Origin: Tubiluchus corallicola
Taxonomy: Eukaryota > Priapulida > Priapulimorpha > Priapulimorphida > Tubiluchidae
DNA length: 64,000 nt
Direction: 5' to 3'
NCBI GenBank assembly: GCA_030141605.1
Contig: JAQGDQ010000053.1
Span: forward strand, 310,001-374,000
Below the pieces are notes generated by a model, which worked only from the letters and a program-made list of their open reading frames with translations, was not told the origin of the DNA and did no database searches. Below, one piece after another: positions 1-31,100 of the stretch; the first letter of the stretch is position 1, and the number at the start of each line of letters is the position of its first letter. Made by a program: the position numbers and the translations under genes.

Positions 1-685
1 GATGTTAGATGCCAATTACTTTAGTGAATAAAAACATGTTTTAATCATTATAATATGTTATTTTATCAATATTTTGTTAATAATAACATAACTGACACAT
101 TATATGTAACTTAAGAACAGCATGCTCTTTTAATAGGATTACAAAAATAATGAATTCACTCTTCTGTGCAATAATTTGGCAAAAACTACCAGCAAAGTCA
201 GACAAAATCTCAAAATAAAAATCTTTTATTAAGTTAAGACTGTCATAATACTGAAAATCTGCACAATTTAACATTTGAGAAGCTTAATCGGATGCAATTT
301 TTCATTATTATTACAGCTACACGGAATTAAATTTTTAAAACCACCTGCATTTAATGGGCAAGCTGTAACACAAAAACTCAGTAACTCAATCCAATATCTT
401 TTACACTCTCTTTTCATGCATCCTTCAACATATGACTGCAAATCCGACAATATAGCATCAGCTGATTAACAAACAATATTTTACATATCCAATCAGAAGC
501 ATAAAAATTTCATGATTGCAATATTATTTCAGAATGTTTTAGATAGAGCTAAACATAATGTAAAAAAAAGAGATGATAAACGAAACTCTAGAAATTTTCT
601 GTATTGTTCAACAGAAAGCAGCAATTTTTGTGTCATCTGAAACAAACTGAATCAACATATATCTACCAATAACACTGTCACTTAC
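1..685 (-). other. Intron sequence of the BRWD/PHIP gene
   Basis: AT-rich sequence without a recognisable exon on either strand; the short open frames here lack family features. It is most simply the intron after the first bromodomain-2 exon. Confidence 0.6.
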
Positions 686-18707
<18,022 letters not shown>

Positions 18708-19470
18708 TTTTGTGCGCAAAGTAGTTTTCAAAATAATTGCTTTACTTTTGGCCTATTTTCCTCTAACTCTCCCAAACGTACGCCATTTTCGTTATAATTA
18801 GAAATCTGCTGGCGGATTAATACAGTACCGCCATGACTGGCGTTGTTCGACGGAAGATCGTTGCTGTTCAGTTGAAATAGTTCGATTGTTTTTTTCTAAT
18901 AGTTGCAGCATCCAATATTTAACAGAGTTTTACTTTTAAATGAGAAAATAGTTGATTAGCTAACATGCAATAATTTAGCGTTTTTAGATGACATCTTTGC
19001 AAAAACGCCAGTTATATTATTATATTCTCGCCTCGCCTTCTGGCATAGGAAATAAGGAACCTCAAAGTAGCGAAAGTACAGCATGCACTAAGCATGAATT
19101 TTTCGGAAATAAAAATGTTAGAAAAATCGTTAAATTTCTGATGTTTAACTAGCAGAAAAGTCAGAAGACGACCTCACGTGAGTTACTTTGCGATGTTTAC
19201 TAGTCGATCAAGACTAAATATGGAACATATTTCTTGTTAACATTGATTGGATTGATCCTTAACACTTTGAAGATTTTGAAAATACCATGTGAGCTTGTTT
19301 TTTTAGAATGGCAGCAGATATCATGTAATTTTTATGCTAATCATTCTAACATTTCTAAGTGCGGATAAATTGATTACGGTATCCAACATTGGGGATTTTG
19401 CCTTAAAACCATCATCATCCAATGAATCATACGTCCAGGGACATGATTCTGCTCACCTATGCCACGACTC
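18708..19470. promoter_or_regulatory. Upstream region of BRWD/PHIP; probable promoter
   Basis: Sequence 5' of the BRWD start codon (CAT at 18705-18707). It is somewhat richer in CpG-containing words around 18770-18870 than the introns beside it, as expected near a transcription start. No TATA box could be assigned. A plus-strand open frame with a hydrophobic start (from 19334) lies at its far side and is listed separately. Confidence 0.4.
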
Positions 19471-19483
19471 CCTGCCGCCGCAA
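19334..19483 (+). CDS. Possible orphan first exon with signal-peptide-like start
   Basis: ATG at 19334 opens a frame starting MLIILTFLSADKLITVSN, a short hydrophobic run as in a weak signal peptide, then a polar Ser/Asn/His-rich stretch ending HDSLPPQ, followed by a possible donor (CAA|GTACGT). After this point the frame runs into LINE sequence. No family was recognised and no downstream exon was found before the retroelement mosaic. It may be a first exon of a plus-strand gene broken by insertions, or chance. Confidence 0.2.
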
Positions 19484-19484
19484 G

Positions 19485-19690
19485 TACGTTTATTTCTGAG
19501 GATCAATGCTAAGTGTTTAAATCTTTCTGTGCAAAATTTAAATATGTTAACATTTGTCCTCCTGCAGGTTTTTTTAGCTGGTTCTATGGCTTGTTGAAGA
19601 CCTATCTTCACTGGAATATCATCAGGTAGTCTAAGCATATGCCCAATCCATCTTAAACAGCGTCTTTTTATTTTTCTTGTCCAAGGTTCT
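19485..19690 (-). mobile_element. LINE fragment: C-terminal reverse transcriptase tail
   Basis: The minus strand reads PWTRKIKRRCLRWIGHMLRL then PDDIPVKIGLQQA. The WIGHMLRLPDD signature is typical of the region after the reverse transcriptase in several LINE groups. Only this short piece remains, with no catalytic motif. Confidence 0.6.
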
Positions 19691-19699
19691 TTTATTTTT

Positions 19700-19875
19700 T
19701 TTCATACTTGGTAATGCATTACATGGGTTTACTATGCTATTCCTAAAAATAAAAAAACGCACTCTTTGTGCTTTACTGGATTTGCTATTGGTTAGCTTGA
19801 AACCTTGGTCTATTGTGGTAGGTCGCTGAACGTCTCCAGTCCATGCTTGCTTGCCTGCTTGAATATATTTGCTAT
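19700..19875 (-). mobile_element. LINE fragment: CR1/jockey-like C-terminus
   Basis: The minus strand contains GFKLTNSKSSKAQRVRFFIF followed by RNSIVNPCNALPSM, which fits the block (R..F...RV.N.WN.LP) near the end of CR1/jockey-type reverse transcriptase proteins. It directly abuts the WIGHMLRLPDD fragment, so two elements are joined or nested here. Confidence 0.55.
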
Positions 19876-19949
19876 ATTTATGATGAAATTTGCTTTTTTT
19901 TAAACCGTCACATTTAAAATTTAATTGCAGTTTTTTTTGGTTGCTTTTC

Positions 19950-20520
19950 ATTTAATAGCTGCATTTATAAATTGACTGCATTGCTTGCTTTTTGTGTATA
20001 TTTGTCACATTATGATTACTGATTGCTTTTGTTCATTTATTACATTTAAGACTTTCTGCACAAATTTTCTTCCTTTTGTTTTTTTTGTTGTGCATTCATG
20101 ATTTAACTATATTTTTATTCATATGCTGCATTTTAGTTCATTCACTGAATTTATGATTTAACCACATTGCTTGCTTTTTTGTTGTTGCATTCATGACTTA
20201 ACTGCATCTTGTTCAGTTGTTGTTTTAATATTTAACTGCATTATTTGCTTACTTTTTTTCCATTGGTATAATTATAATATAACTGCTTTGCATTTTGTTT
20301 ATTTGCTACACTTAAGATCCAACTACGTATTATTCACTTAACCATGTTAACCATGTTAAGTAACCGTGCTTTATACTATTCCTAAGTTATATAGGGATGG
20401 CTGACTCGATGACCTTCTGGTGTTTCGCCACCCCATCTCTACACACTTTACATAATTTGTTGTATTTGCGGTATAAATATTATATTAGAGATAAATAAAC
20501 CTTTTGAATTGAATTGAATC
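19950..20520 (+). mobile_element. LINE 3' end with degenerate tandem repeats, hairpin and GAATT tail
   Basis: From 19970 to 20340 the plus strand repeats a loose unit of about 60 bases built on GCATTCATGATTTAACTGCA and TTGCTTGCTTTTT. Then comes a GGGATGGC...GCCACCCC hairpin (about 20392-20440), AATAAA-like sequence at 20493 and a (TTGAA)n tail ending at 20519. This layout matches the 3' end of the LINE finishing near 48748 (hairpin, AATAAA, short tandem tail), so it is read as a 5'-truncated plus-strand copy. Confidence 0.5.
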
Positions 20521-20639
20521 ATAAAAACTGAGCTATAATAACCAACTGTTAACTTACAGCTTACATCATGGATAGGGGTTAAGCATAAATGACCGCTTTT
20601 TACCTTTCCGATCTTCTCTGGATGTTTTATTTATTTTAA

Positions 20640-23600
20640 CTTTTCTAGTATGTGGTGGCGCTAACGATACGATCCGGTTCTCTCAAAATCCAAGCGTCTT
20701 GTTGCCATTGCGGAAGTCTAGGATCAATGTATTTCTCTGGGTGATTAGCTCAGAGCCGATCTAATAGAGATTTAAATTGAGAAACTGAAGAAGCACTCAC
20801 TACATATTCAGGAAGCTTGTTCCAGGCATTTACAACATGAGCTGCAAAGAAATTATGTGTTCTTCCCCATTTTGAAACAGATTTCTTGTTGCTTTTTAGT
20901 GAATGTCCTCTTGTCCTGTCTGGAGTTCAAATATTTTGTTACTGTCTATCCGGTTAATGCCCTTAAGGATCCTAAAGATCATTAATGAATATTGTGAATA
21001 AAACTGGTCCTAGAATACTTCCATGTGGAGTACCACTTGAGAATAATCTGCATTCTAATTTGTGACTGTTTACTACCACGCTTTGCATTCTTCCGTACAG
21101 GAACCTACGAATCCATTTTAGTAAATGACCGTCAATGCCATATATATACTTGAAGTTTACATAAAAGCCTCTAATGTGGGAAACTATCGAACGCCTTCAG
21201 GAAATCGTGGTATATCACATCCACCATTCCACTTGTATCCAAGATTTCCAGGAAATCTTCTACAGTTTCTAAGGGATTAGTGACACATGATTTTCCTGTT
21301 CTGATGTTGGTTGTCCTGTTCAGAACATCCTGTTCTAATGTTGGTTGTCAGAAATTAAATTATTTTCTTTTAAGTGATCGACAATTTTGTCTCGTAAAAT
21401 AGCCTCTACAATTTTGCAATCAACTTAAGTTAAACTAATAGGTCTATAGCTTTTTGCTTTGTCCCTATCTCCTTTTTTGAAGATTGCTGTGACATACACA
21501 GTCTTTCAACTTGTTGGAATATTTCCTTCTTCTACTCTTTTATTCATGATATACAGATGAGGTTCTGTCTACAGAAGAGACATTTTTGTTGGCTACTAAA
21601 ACACTTGCATGAATGTCATCAGGACCCATAGATTAGTTCATAGGGATATAATTTTCTTGAATAATTCGTCATATGTTATATGCTTTATGTCAAGTTTGAC
21701 ATTAGTTCTCTATGTAAATATCGGGATGTGTGTTAAATCTTCATTGATGTAAACCGACGTGATGTAGTCTTGCAGAGTATTCGCTTTATCAGCATTGTTG
21801 AAAGCAACACTACCGTCTTCCCATTTTAGCGGGTGTACAAGTTCCTTCTTCATCATATTAGAGTTAATATGACCAAAAAGCTTTTGGGTTTTTTGTGGCA
21901 ATTTTTGTGGCATTATAAATTGCACAGTTGCATTATTCCTAGCAATGGTATATGTAACATAATTGTTCAATGAATTTTGCCTGTCATACCTTCTCCATGC
22001 GGCCTTCTTTTCCTTTACTTTATGTCGCACTTCTTCGTTGAATCGTCTAAGTTTAAGTACCTTAGCGGTTTTTTGTTTGGGTATATGTTTGTTTGAAATA
22101 GACTGGATGACTTCCTTAAATTCTGCACAGCATCTACTGGCATCCTTCCCTGCGAAAATGGAATCCCAATTTACTATCTCCGGTTCGTAGGTAATTGCAT
22201 GTTTGTTTGCCTTGTAAAAATTAAATTTTCTTAAATTAGTAGATATCCTTCATTTCTCGGTGAATATTAACTGAATATTTACTTAATGGTGGCAGTGACT
22301 GCAGATCACTAATCATCTCATCATTGACAATCAGTAGGTCAGTTAGTGTTGGTTTTTACCCAGCTCTATGTCTTGTTGGAAATTTTGTTAGGTGATCCAA
22401 ATAGTTATCTCTTAGTGTGTTTAAAAAATGAGTTTCCATGCTAACTTCTGATGTAGTGGTTGACGAGATATCCCAGTTGATATTACTTAAATTAAAATCC
22501 CTGCATATAACTTTGTATTTAGTGCTGAAACTATTTAATTCTTTTAGTAATTTCAACAGATTTACATTGTCTGCGCAGGATGAAGATGGGCTGCAATAAA
22601 CACCACCAAATAGCAAATTAACTCCTCTTGTTAGACTCAATTCAACCCAGATAGAGGAGTTGAAAATATGTGCCGGTGATTTTACTTCTATGAAATCTTC
22701 TATTTAAATTGTAAAATAAATTATCTTCATGTAAACTGAACTCAGGCTTCTGCAATGTATATGTTGCATTTTTTGGATTTATCTTTGATTAAAAAAACTA
22801 AATCAGGTTGCAATTCACACACAATAACTTTAATTTCACTAAACTTATTAGTAATGCAGTCCACATTTGTGAAGACCACTTTTAAATGTTTATCAGCAAA
22901 ATTAGAAGGTAGAACATATTCACAAATATTTACATTATTTACAATTGATTTCTGAGTCTCTGAATGTCAGTTTTTGCTGGGCGATCCCACATCAGCTGCA
23001 GTTTTTAGTCTGTTAAGTGGTGGTGTCACAAATTTATCCAGTAGGCTTGTCTTTAGTCTTTTTAGCTTTGTTATTTCATCAACTGCAGCAGTAACTGCAG
23101 ATGGTGAAGCAGTAGTTACACGAACTTCATCGTTACCTAGGATGTTACTAGACGCGTTGCTACTATTCACTACAGAATCAATTTCTTTGGCACAGGGTGA
23201 CAGGGTGAGAGTATGACTGTTTTCTTCGATGACTTTAATAATATTCTTTTCTATCTTAATTCTTTCGCCTTTCTTTGAACTCCTTGACAAGCTTTATATT
23301 TTCCTGTCTTTCTCTCCATGTCAGATCCGTATTGATGAAAATGTTTCTGCAGTTGGCATTACTACGCAGTACTCCAGCTTCTTTGAGAACTTGCCATTTC
23401 TGGCCTGGGTGACGTAATTTTAGTTTGATGGGTGCCATAAGAGAACTTTTAATTGTTGTAATCTCTGAGACTTCTAGAACTTGCTAGAACTTGAACGTTG
23501 ACTGCTAAATTATTTTTTATCCAGTTTTCGAACCAGACTTCATCATGATTTTCTCTCTTCATGCCATGAATTTTTATGTTGCTTTTCCTACGTTTCTTAG

Positions 23601-24115
23601 CTTGGGTCTCCTGCCAATCAGTAAATAATTCATCTCTTTCATGTGGGAATAGAGTTTTTTCTCTGTCCTGTTTCTCCTAATGAAATGGAACATTAAATCT
23701 ACATTTTTCTTATGAGAATCCAACCCTTTTTCTGTTAATTCCCCAGCATCCTTGATTTTCTCCTCAATGGCTTTGTCATCTATGACTGTTCTGTTACTAT
23801 TCTTCTAGTTTGGCTACTCTCTGTTCGATTTTAGCAAGATTATCAACTTTCGCACAAAAGGCACCTATCTTAGCAAAAATAAGTAATGCAAAATCTCCAG
23901 TTTGAACCATTGGTCCAATGAAATCTACCTTTCCCGAACAATGTGGGCAAAGCCATTTAATTGAATTCAAGTTTTTATTCGCCCAAAGAATTTGGAATCC
24001 GCTTTACTTAAATTCCCACATTTGTGGTGCCACCATGAGCTACATGCCGAATTGACGTCAAACATATTGGTCTATCGCTCTGCCTCCTTTGTGATGTAAG
24101 CACGCTCAGCAGGAC
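20640..24115 (-). mobile_element. Decayed CR1/jockey-like LINE with PHD-finger ORF1, endonuclease and reverse transcriptase
   Basis: Minus strand, 5' to 3'. ORF1 (about 24115-22967) has a PHD-like zinc finger (ACSSWWHHKCGNLSKAD then WLCPHC after frame repair by eye), a coiled-coil stretch, KSNIKIHGMKRE and NIFINTDLTWRERQENIKL. The endonuclease (about 22640-22180) has GGVYCSPSS and CRDFNLSNINW. A linker follows (22030-21710). The reverse transcriptase (21650-20750) has MGPDDIHASVL, SYRPISLT, DVIYHDFLKAFDS (motif A) and SSGTPHGSILGPVLF (motif B), and the C-terminal SKWGRTHNFFAAHVVNAWNK. Several stops and shifts break it. It is inactive and older than the LINE at 44925. Confidence 0.85.
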
Positions 24116-25849
24116 AACAGCTCATGCTGGACAACAACTGTCTAAACTAAACTAAACATCACTACAATCACAACTTATGTCTAATCAGCACATAAACTGA
24201 TTGCACTTTTTCATAAACACAAATATGCAGAACAGCAGCTATTTTTACACGAAATTAACACTTTAAGTATCCAAAAACATGACTTTTCAATTTAGACAGA
24301 ATGTGGGGACGAAGTTTCAAAGCATTACAAAATACAGAGACATAAGTATAAAAAAGCAACTAAGCCAGTTAGCCTTGCTTTACAATTAATGAGCAGCAAA
24401 AATATTATGTCTCTTTTGATGTATTGAACATATGAACGTCATGCTTGTGATGTATTTTTTCTGTATTAATTGATCATGCGCTCGTCTTTTGTATTTTCTG
24501 TTTGTTAGGCTACGGAAATGGAATAAATTTGATTGTTCCATTCCATAGACGACCCTTATATTGAATGCCCAAGTTACATAAGTCCCAATAGCATCTTTTA
24601 ACCATGATTATAACCAGAAAAATAGCGTAAAGTTAACTAATTTTACATTGATGTATGATGTAAGTTTTTACCACATTTAAATTAATTTTGATTGTGAAGA
24701 TCTCATTTTGGTTTATAAGAACTAGCCAGAATAGAAAACATTTTGTTTTGTCCTTATTTAAAGTTAATCAAATAGTTGTTTTTATCTAACTTGCAAAGCC
24801 ATATACTAAATTAAACTGTGTATATTCTTTATTGCAAAATGGTTTAAATCAGCAACTCACAGAGGTAAGCGTTGTGCATTCTTTCCTATAAACGAAACTA
24901 GACTATAGATTTCCACTAATTCACTTACAATTTCAACTGACAATAACAAAATCTAGAACCAGGCCAATTTTTCACCCGCTAACTAATGAGAAGTTCAGTA
25001 TTTTTCATAAGAATATTAGACACAGCTGTGGCTAGATGTTCCGAATGTACCTGCGTTAATTAAGCTCTGCAGGGGTGTGTGAAATAACTTGCATGCTGAT
25101 TGGGCAGTCAACGAAAATGATTGACATTATGTCAGACGTCAATTAGAGCATTGAATCAAGACCTATTAACGACAACCATTGTCCCCTTATATTTATTACA
25201 ACTAAAATAAGTAAAAAAGAAAAACATTTTTAGTAATGGCTAGTTCTTTTAAGTAGCTTTACCACTGCTTGCAGTGCTCAGACAGTATAAAACATACTAT
25301 TCGTCTTGCTTACTCTGGTCATTTTTCATTGGTACTATTCATCGTACCTTTTTATCGACTGCAAGTTAGAGAAATTAGTTTGCTTACTCGCGATTTGATT
25401 GGAATAATTTATTGTGCGCCTCATTAGGCTCATTTTTATAGTGATTAATTGTGAAGCCTTTCTACAAGCATAAAGTACTGGACAAGATGCCACGTATATT
25501 ATGATTTTATTTAATTGCATTTTAAAAATTGTTACATGCAGTTTATGTTTGACATGTATGCAGTTATACTTAGTAATTGTCTCAGCCATAATAATGCATC
25601 TTCATACTTCAGTGCCGGAGTGTTGAATTATGTACTCTGTGACTACATAACATGTTCATGCATGAAAAGATATTTTTAATTTTGTTTTAAATTTTTGCTG
25701 TTTGGCGGGAAATCTATTGAACCGTGTACACTATTTTATTTAAAGTAAAATTGTTATTTTGTAATTGTAGGGCACATTGTTCAACACTCACCAATATACA
25801 GCTGAAGTTGCTCACCCTGTGCTAAAATGAAGAACCTCAAGTCCTCATC
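24116..25849. other. Intergenic and 5' flank of the palmitoyltransferase gene
   Basis: AT-rich with no recognisable gene. A good acceptor (TTTTGTAATTGTAG) ends at 25770, so a 5' untranslated exon of the ZDHHC gene probably lies upstream, with the second exon starting at 25771. No promoter element was assigned. Confidence 0.4.
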
Positions 25850-26728
25850 ATGATTAGATCATCGGTATCGCGAAATCAAAACCAACTTCCTCTAGTATCC
25901 GAGGACCACAACTTATGCATACGTGGCCAGTATTGGTGTGTCAAAGATATTTGTGGCATCATATGTGTAGTGTTTACGTATGGGCTAGTTGCTTATGCTG
26001 AGTTTGTAGTCTTATTTGTGATGCTTATTCCAGGCCCAAGACCTGTCTGGAGTTGGGTTAATGGGATTATTTTCAACATCTTCACATTTCTAGCTGTAGC
26101 TTCTCACGCGAAGACCATGTTGACTGATCCTGGTGCTGTGCCTACAGGAAATGCCACCCAATCTACCATAGAAAAAATGGGTTTAAGAGCTGGTGAAGTG
26201 GTATTCAAGTGTCCAAAGTGTTGTAGCATTAAACCAGAACGTGCCCACCACTGCAGTGTGTGTCAGCGTTGTATTCGCCGCATGGACCATCATTGTCCCT
26301 GGGTAAACAATTGTGTTGGAGAAAACAATCAAAAATTCTTTGTTTTATTTACACTTTATATATGCATAATATCGCTGCATGCTATTGCAATGGTTGTGTA
26401 TCAGTTTATGCTGTGTGTTAATGTGGACTGGAAGGAATGTAGCGGTGCCTCACCTCCTGCTACTGCAGTCTTTCTCATATTCCTAGTGCTTGAAGGTTTG
26501 TTGTTTGCTTTATTCACAGCAATAATGTTTGGAACTCAGTTGCAAGCTATATGCACAGATGAAACAACAATTGAGTCATTAAAGAGAGAGCAAGCAACTT
26601 GGGAACGCAAGTCGTACTGGATTAGTTTGAAAGAAGTTTTTGGCCATCCATTTTCCGTTACCTGGTTTAGTCCCTTTCATGAACCAAATCGACTGGGAAA
26701 ACAGCAACCATACCAATATGCAGTTTGA
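25850..26728 (+). CDS. ZDHHC3: DHHC palmitoyltransferase, ZDHHC3/ZDHHC7 type, intronless coding region
   Basis: S-acyltransferase that moves palmitate from CoA to cysteines of membrane proteins, in the family at the Golgi. The 292-residue protein has four hydrophobic segments (about 33-57, 69-88, 163-187, 206-230). Between segments 2 and 3 lies the DHHC cysteine-rich domain: [20 protein letters not shown] from 119, then [20 protein letters not shown] with the catalytic Cys149. The DPG motif is at 93-95 and a TTxE motif (TTIE) at 239-242. The C-terminus PYQYAV resembles the PDZ-ligand tail of vertebrate ZDHHC3. Length matches ZDHHC3/7 (about 300). The whole coding region is one exon, whereas vertebrate homologues are split. 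ZDHHC3 versus ZDHHC7 cannot be settled; one ancestral gene is likely. Confidence 0.95.
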   Translation: MIRSSVSRNQNQLPLVSEDHNLCIRGQYWCVKDICGIICVVFTYGLVAYAEFVVLFVMLIPGPRPVWSWVNGIIFNIFTFLAVASHAKTMLTDPGAVPTGNATQSTIEKMGLRAGEVVFKCPKCCSIKPERAHHCSVCQRCIRRMDHHCPWVNNCVGENNQKFFVLFTLYICIISLHAIAMVVYQFMLCVNVDWKECSGASPPATAVFLIFLVLEGLLFALFTAIMFGTQLQAICTDETTIESLKREQATWERKSYWISLKEVFGHPFSVTWFSPFHEPNRLGKQQPYQYAV

Positions 26729-28174
26729 GTATTCTGAAACTTTTATAAATAGTAAGAACAAAACATGTAAATTCGAAGTTTCTCTTGAAATCTTTGAACA
26801 GTTACAATAGATAATCTTTGAGTGGCATTAATTATAAAAATTTGTTTAATAACATTCTGTCATATGTGTTCATGTTATACACTGAAAATGTAAAAGATTA
26901 GCTTTCCAAATAAATTTTTTACTGAAACAAGCCTGTTAATTTTGATGAAACTAAGTTGAATACTACTTATTAGGTACGCTTGCGATATTGTGCATTGTAT
27001 GATTGAAACTATTTTTTGTACAAATCTGTTGAGCGCAATTTTATATCCTCCTCATAGATGTATTGTTACCTACTATGTATGTCGTATCTTTCAGTTTAAG
27101 TTCAGTTATCTTTCAAAGTTTTCTGCATAAACCACTAACGACATTATTTTTATTTGTGTTGAATTTCTCATTTGTGCTCTTATTAGATGAAGTTAGTACT
27201 AGTATTCTTCTAAGCTGTTAGTACTAGCTCCCTAAAAATGTGTGTATTTTATTAATTTGGAAACAGTTCATTAATCGCAAACATTGCAAAATAACTGGTA
27301 TTTATTAATTTCATGTTTTTTTCTGACAGCATAGCATTATACACCAGTTTAATTGTAGCCTGCATGGGTTTATACAAGATTTGGTCAGTGTTAATTTGTG
27401 AACTTTTGATTTTGATCATACAATTTATAATAACACTGATCAGTGAATGTTACGGTGCTCAGTACCATAGCTTTGTACATAGGCAATTAATATATAGTCC
27501 GTTGCATTGTAAATGCAAAGTTTTATTTTCTTGTGATTGCAAAAATATTTATAACTGTACTGACACTACTCATGTTTTGTTTTAATTAAACTTGTTGGCA
27601 GCAAAAATAATTAGACTGACAAGCATTTTAGTATGTTTAAATACTGTTTTATATACTTAGTGTTAGCTGATTTATACACAATGAAGTACCTGTAATGGGA
27701 GTTATACTTTACAAAAAAACAGTAAAGGTGGTGGCTGCATTTGAATAATAAGGTTTTTCTCCTGTAAATGTAGATTTCTTACTTATCAGATAGTAGCCTC
27801 CCTGATTCTTGGATCTAGTTATTTTCATGTAATATTTAGTGTGCTTATGGTTAACTAGATTGTGTTTCTGAGTTGCGCAAATACTTCCTGTTGTCATAAC
27901 TGGCAATTCACAGTGAATATGAACATATGATTATTCTCTTCTTTATAAAAGTAACTTACCTTATACACTGTATATTCATTGCATAGCTTCTGTTGCAGAA
28001 ATATTGTCAGCCAAGGTGAAAACCAGCAAGCGAAACAAATCATGAATAAGAATAAATGGTGATCATTAACAGTCTTCAGAAACCAGTCTTTAGTCATAAA
28101 TCTGCCATCAGCCATAAAGTCAAGCAATGTTGCTATTAACCTCTTGTCAGTAAATTGTATCTTCTTTTTGCAGA
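26729..28174. other. 3' UTR of ZDHHC gene and spacer to DHDDS
   Basis: AATAAA occurs at about 26909, some 180 bases after the stop, and is a likely poly(A) signal. The remainder is AT-rich with no supported gene. A polypyrimidine tract and CAG end at 28173, one base before the DHDDS start codon, so DHDDS has an upstream untranslated exon somewhere in this stretch. Confidence 0.5.
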
Positions 28175-31100
28175 ATGTCTTGGTTTAGAGAAGAAAGGAA
28201 TTCAAAGACATGGCTTCAGTTGCTTTGTGCAAAAATACTAAAAACCGGTTCGATTCCTCAGCATGTAGCTTTCATTATGGATGGCAATCGTCGATATGCT
28301 AAAACAAAAAACATCGATAGGATACAAGGACATGTATCTGGGTTTGAAAAACTAACCGAGGTAATTTTACTATTTAACTTTTGCAACGTAGATGAGAAGA
28401 CATAATTGCAAAAAAAGTATTAAAGGAGTCCCGTATCACTGAATCAAACTATCAAATGTTGTTTTTTTTTCTCAAATTGAATTATGCAATCTACAAACCC
28501 TGCAAATCAATGTATTAGCCCATCAAATTGATATTCAAAATCATTGATATTATAATTTTGTATATATAATATTATTACATTATAATTTTGATACCCTTAT
28601 CCGTAATTTAAGTGCTTACTATTTTTTCAGTACGTAGGAAATTTATTAATTAAAACCCATTCCTAATACCAGACTGAGAAGACTTCTGCTTAGGCATTAA
28701 AACAGCATGCTGTTTGTCCAATATTGCTTCTCATGTCATGCACAATATTGTATAACTGTCAGTGATGGGAGTAAACGTAATATCTTCTGAAAAATAGCTC
28801 TAAATTGTGGAACTGTAATTATATTGAGTTACATTTTTTTGAAAGACCAAAAGTTTATTAACTGCACATTAAGTTTATTTACTGTAAATATTGGTGCTTG
28901 CCAATTGTGTTGTTCTTTTAGTACTGCCAATACAGTTGGTTATTGCTAAACAATGCTTCTCAAAGAACTTGGCCGTCACCAAGTTCACATCCTGCAGGTC
29001 AGGGACAGAAACACATGACTTTGTTTTTCTACATGCAGAAATTTCTTTTGTGTGTGTCAGCAGCATGACTTCATTGTAGCATGAACTTTGTGCAGCATAA
29101 CTTTATATTTATAATGTAGACAAGTTTAATGAAGGGCAAGTTCTTAAAAAAATCAGCTTCACATTGTTACTGTGGACAGTATTATACAGTATTATAAACT
29201 TAGTAATTATATCAAATCAAATATAGTCTCATATCATACAAAACACGATAATATCATGTAACAGTTACTTTTTAAAGTAACTGTAACGGTAACTAGTTAT
29301 TTTTCTGCTGATGGAAAAGGAACTGTAACTGTAATAGTTATATTATTAAAGTAACTGTCCCTACACTGCTTGATTCTTGGAAGGTTGTTAAAACATCATT
29401 ATGTGTTTTCGATATAAGAACTAATTTTGGCAAAAAGGTCCTTACTGAAACCAGTTCAATGTGTAAAGTTTAAACAATGAAGCCAGGCAGCCCTATCAAG
29501 GTCAATGATATTGATGATATTAAATGAATATAAAATATGATGAACATTTTGTTCATGTGTAACAAAGAAGCACAAGTAAAAATGACACACATATGACATG
29601 TGCTTCTACATTTCTTTTGAGACTATGTACTACCTTGCAGTTGTTTATAAAGTACCTAGGTACAAGTAGGATATGATCCTATTTATATATAAAAATAACT
29701 TGTTATCTAAAAGCTTTCTACTTTGTGGGCTTGTTCAAATGCGAGTTATGATAGTTTAACTATGTATTTTCTAGATATTAGACTGGTGCAGAGAACTTGG
29801 CATAAATGAAGTCACTGTGTATGCATTTAGTATAGAGAACTTTAAACGGACAGAGGAAGAGGTACAAGGTCTCATGAATCTTGCAACAGAAAAATTTCGC
29901 AGACTTTTGGAAGAAAAGTAAGAAAATTATCTTGTGGTGGGACCTGACCAAATTGTTAGACCTTGCGTGCATAGATAAAGTTAAGGCCTCATATGTTTTA
30001 CAGTACTAAGTCTCCATTATTTAACATATGAAGTAATGTCAAACGTAGGCGAAAATCCGATTGTTCAACTATGCAAAACTTAGGGTTTCTAATTATACCC
30101 AGAACTAGACATAGCCAGAGTATGACACTTGATTTGAATCGACATGAATACTGGTCATGCCGACGTACAAAATTTAATATTTATGGGCCCCGAAGCAATG
30201 TCCCGGCTGCATCCCCCTCTCCTTGGGCCTGGTGACAAGTTGCATACTTGCATTTACTTTTATAATTGAAACTGCCACAAATAAAGCTCATTTAATTTTT
30301 CTTTTACGTGGAAGCCGGATAGTGTAATTAAATGTTGTAATAGAAAATGAACTTGTATGATAGCCTATTGGAAATCTGCAGCACAGTTAAGCTGCAGTAT
30401 AATCAAGTGTACCACAGTGTTTAATTTATTTGGAATTCTTTATGTAGGTAATTCGTTTTCACAGTCATTAAATTTTTAACATTTGCTATTTATTATGTTA
30501 GAGATTTAATAAAGAAGCATGGAGTTTGCATTCGGATACTTGGAAACATTTCCCTTTTACCTCCACAGCTACAACAGTTAGTCGCTGAGATCGTGCTATT
30601 CTCTAAAGATCATGACAGGTATTTCATAGAACTTCTAGATTTGTTACTTAACATTCTTTTACTATAACATACTTTTTCTATACCCGGGTAAACGTTGCAC
30701 TTATTGCTTATTGCTATCTGGTTTTGCAGGTAATGTCCATTTAGTATAATGTTTATGCACACTGCAAATCATCATGTTGACTTTTATACGTGTGTGTGTA
30801 TATATATATTCTTTGTGTAAACCCGTGCAAATGATTGGGCTGATCTGCATCATCTTGTATCATTTCTTGCATACCAATTGAGTTTATTGAGATTTTTCAA
30901 AATTTCTTTTTAGCTTGCAATCTCCAAAGTCACGTCATATGTGCTGTTTTTCACTATCTTGTGTAGGTGTTGCAGACACCGAAAAGAATTCGACATTTCA
31001 CAATTTGCTGCAACAAAGCTCAAAAATGTTCTGCATACTGTTCTGTTACAATAAACACACAATTTACCCTTTAGAGTGACTACTGCATTTTAGCTGTATT

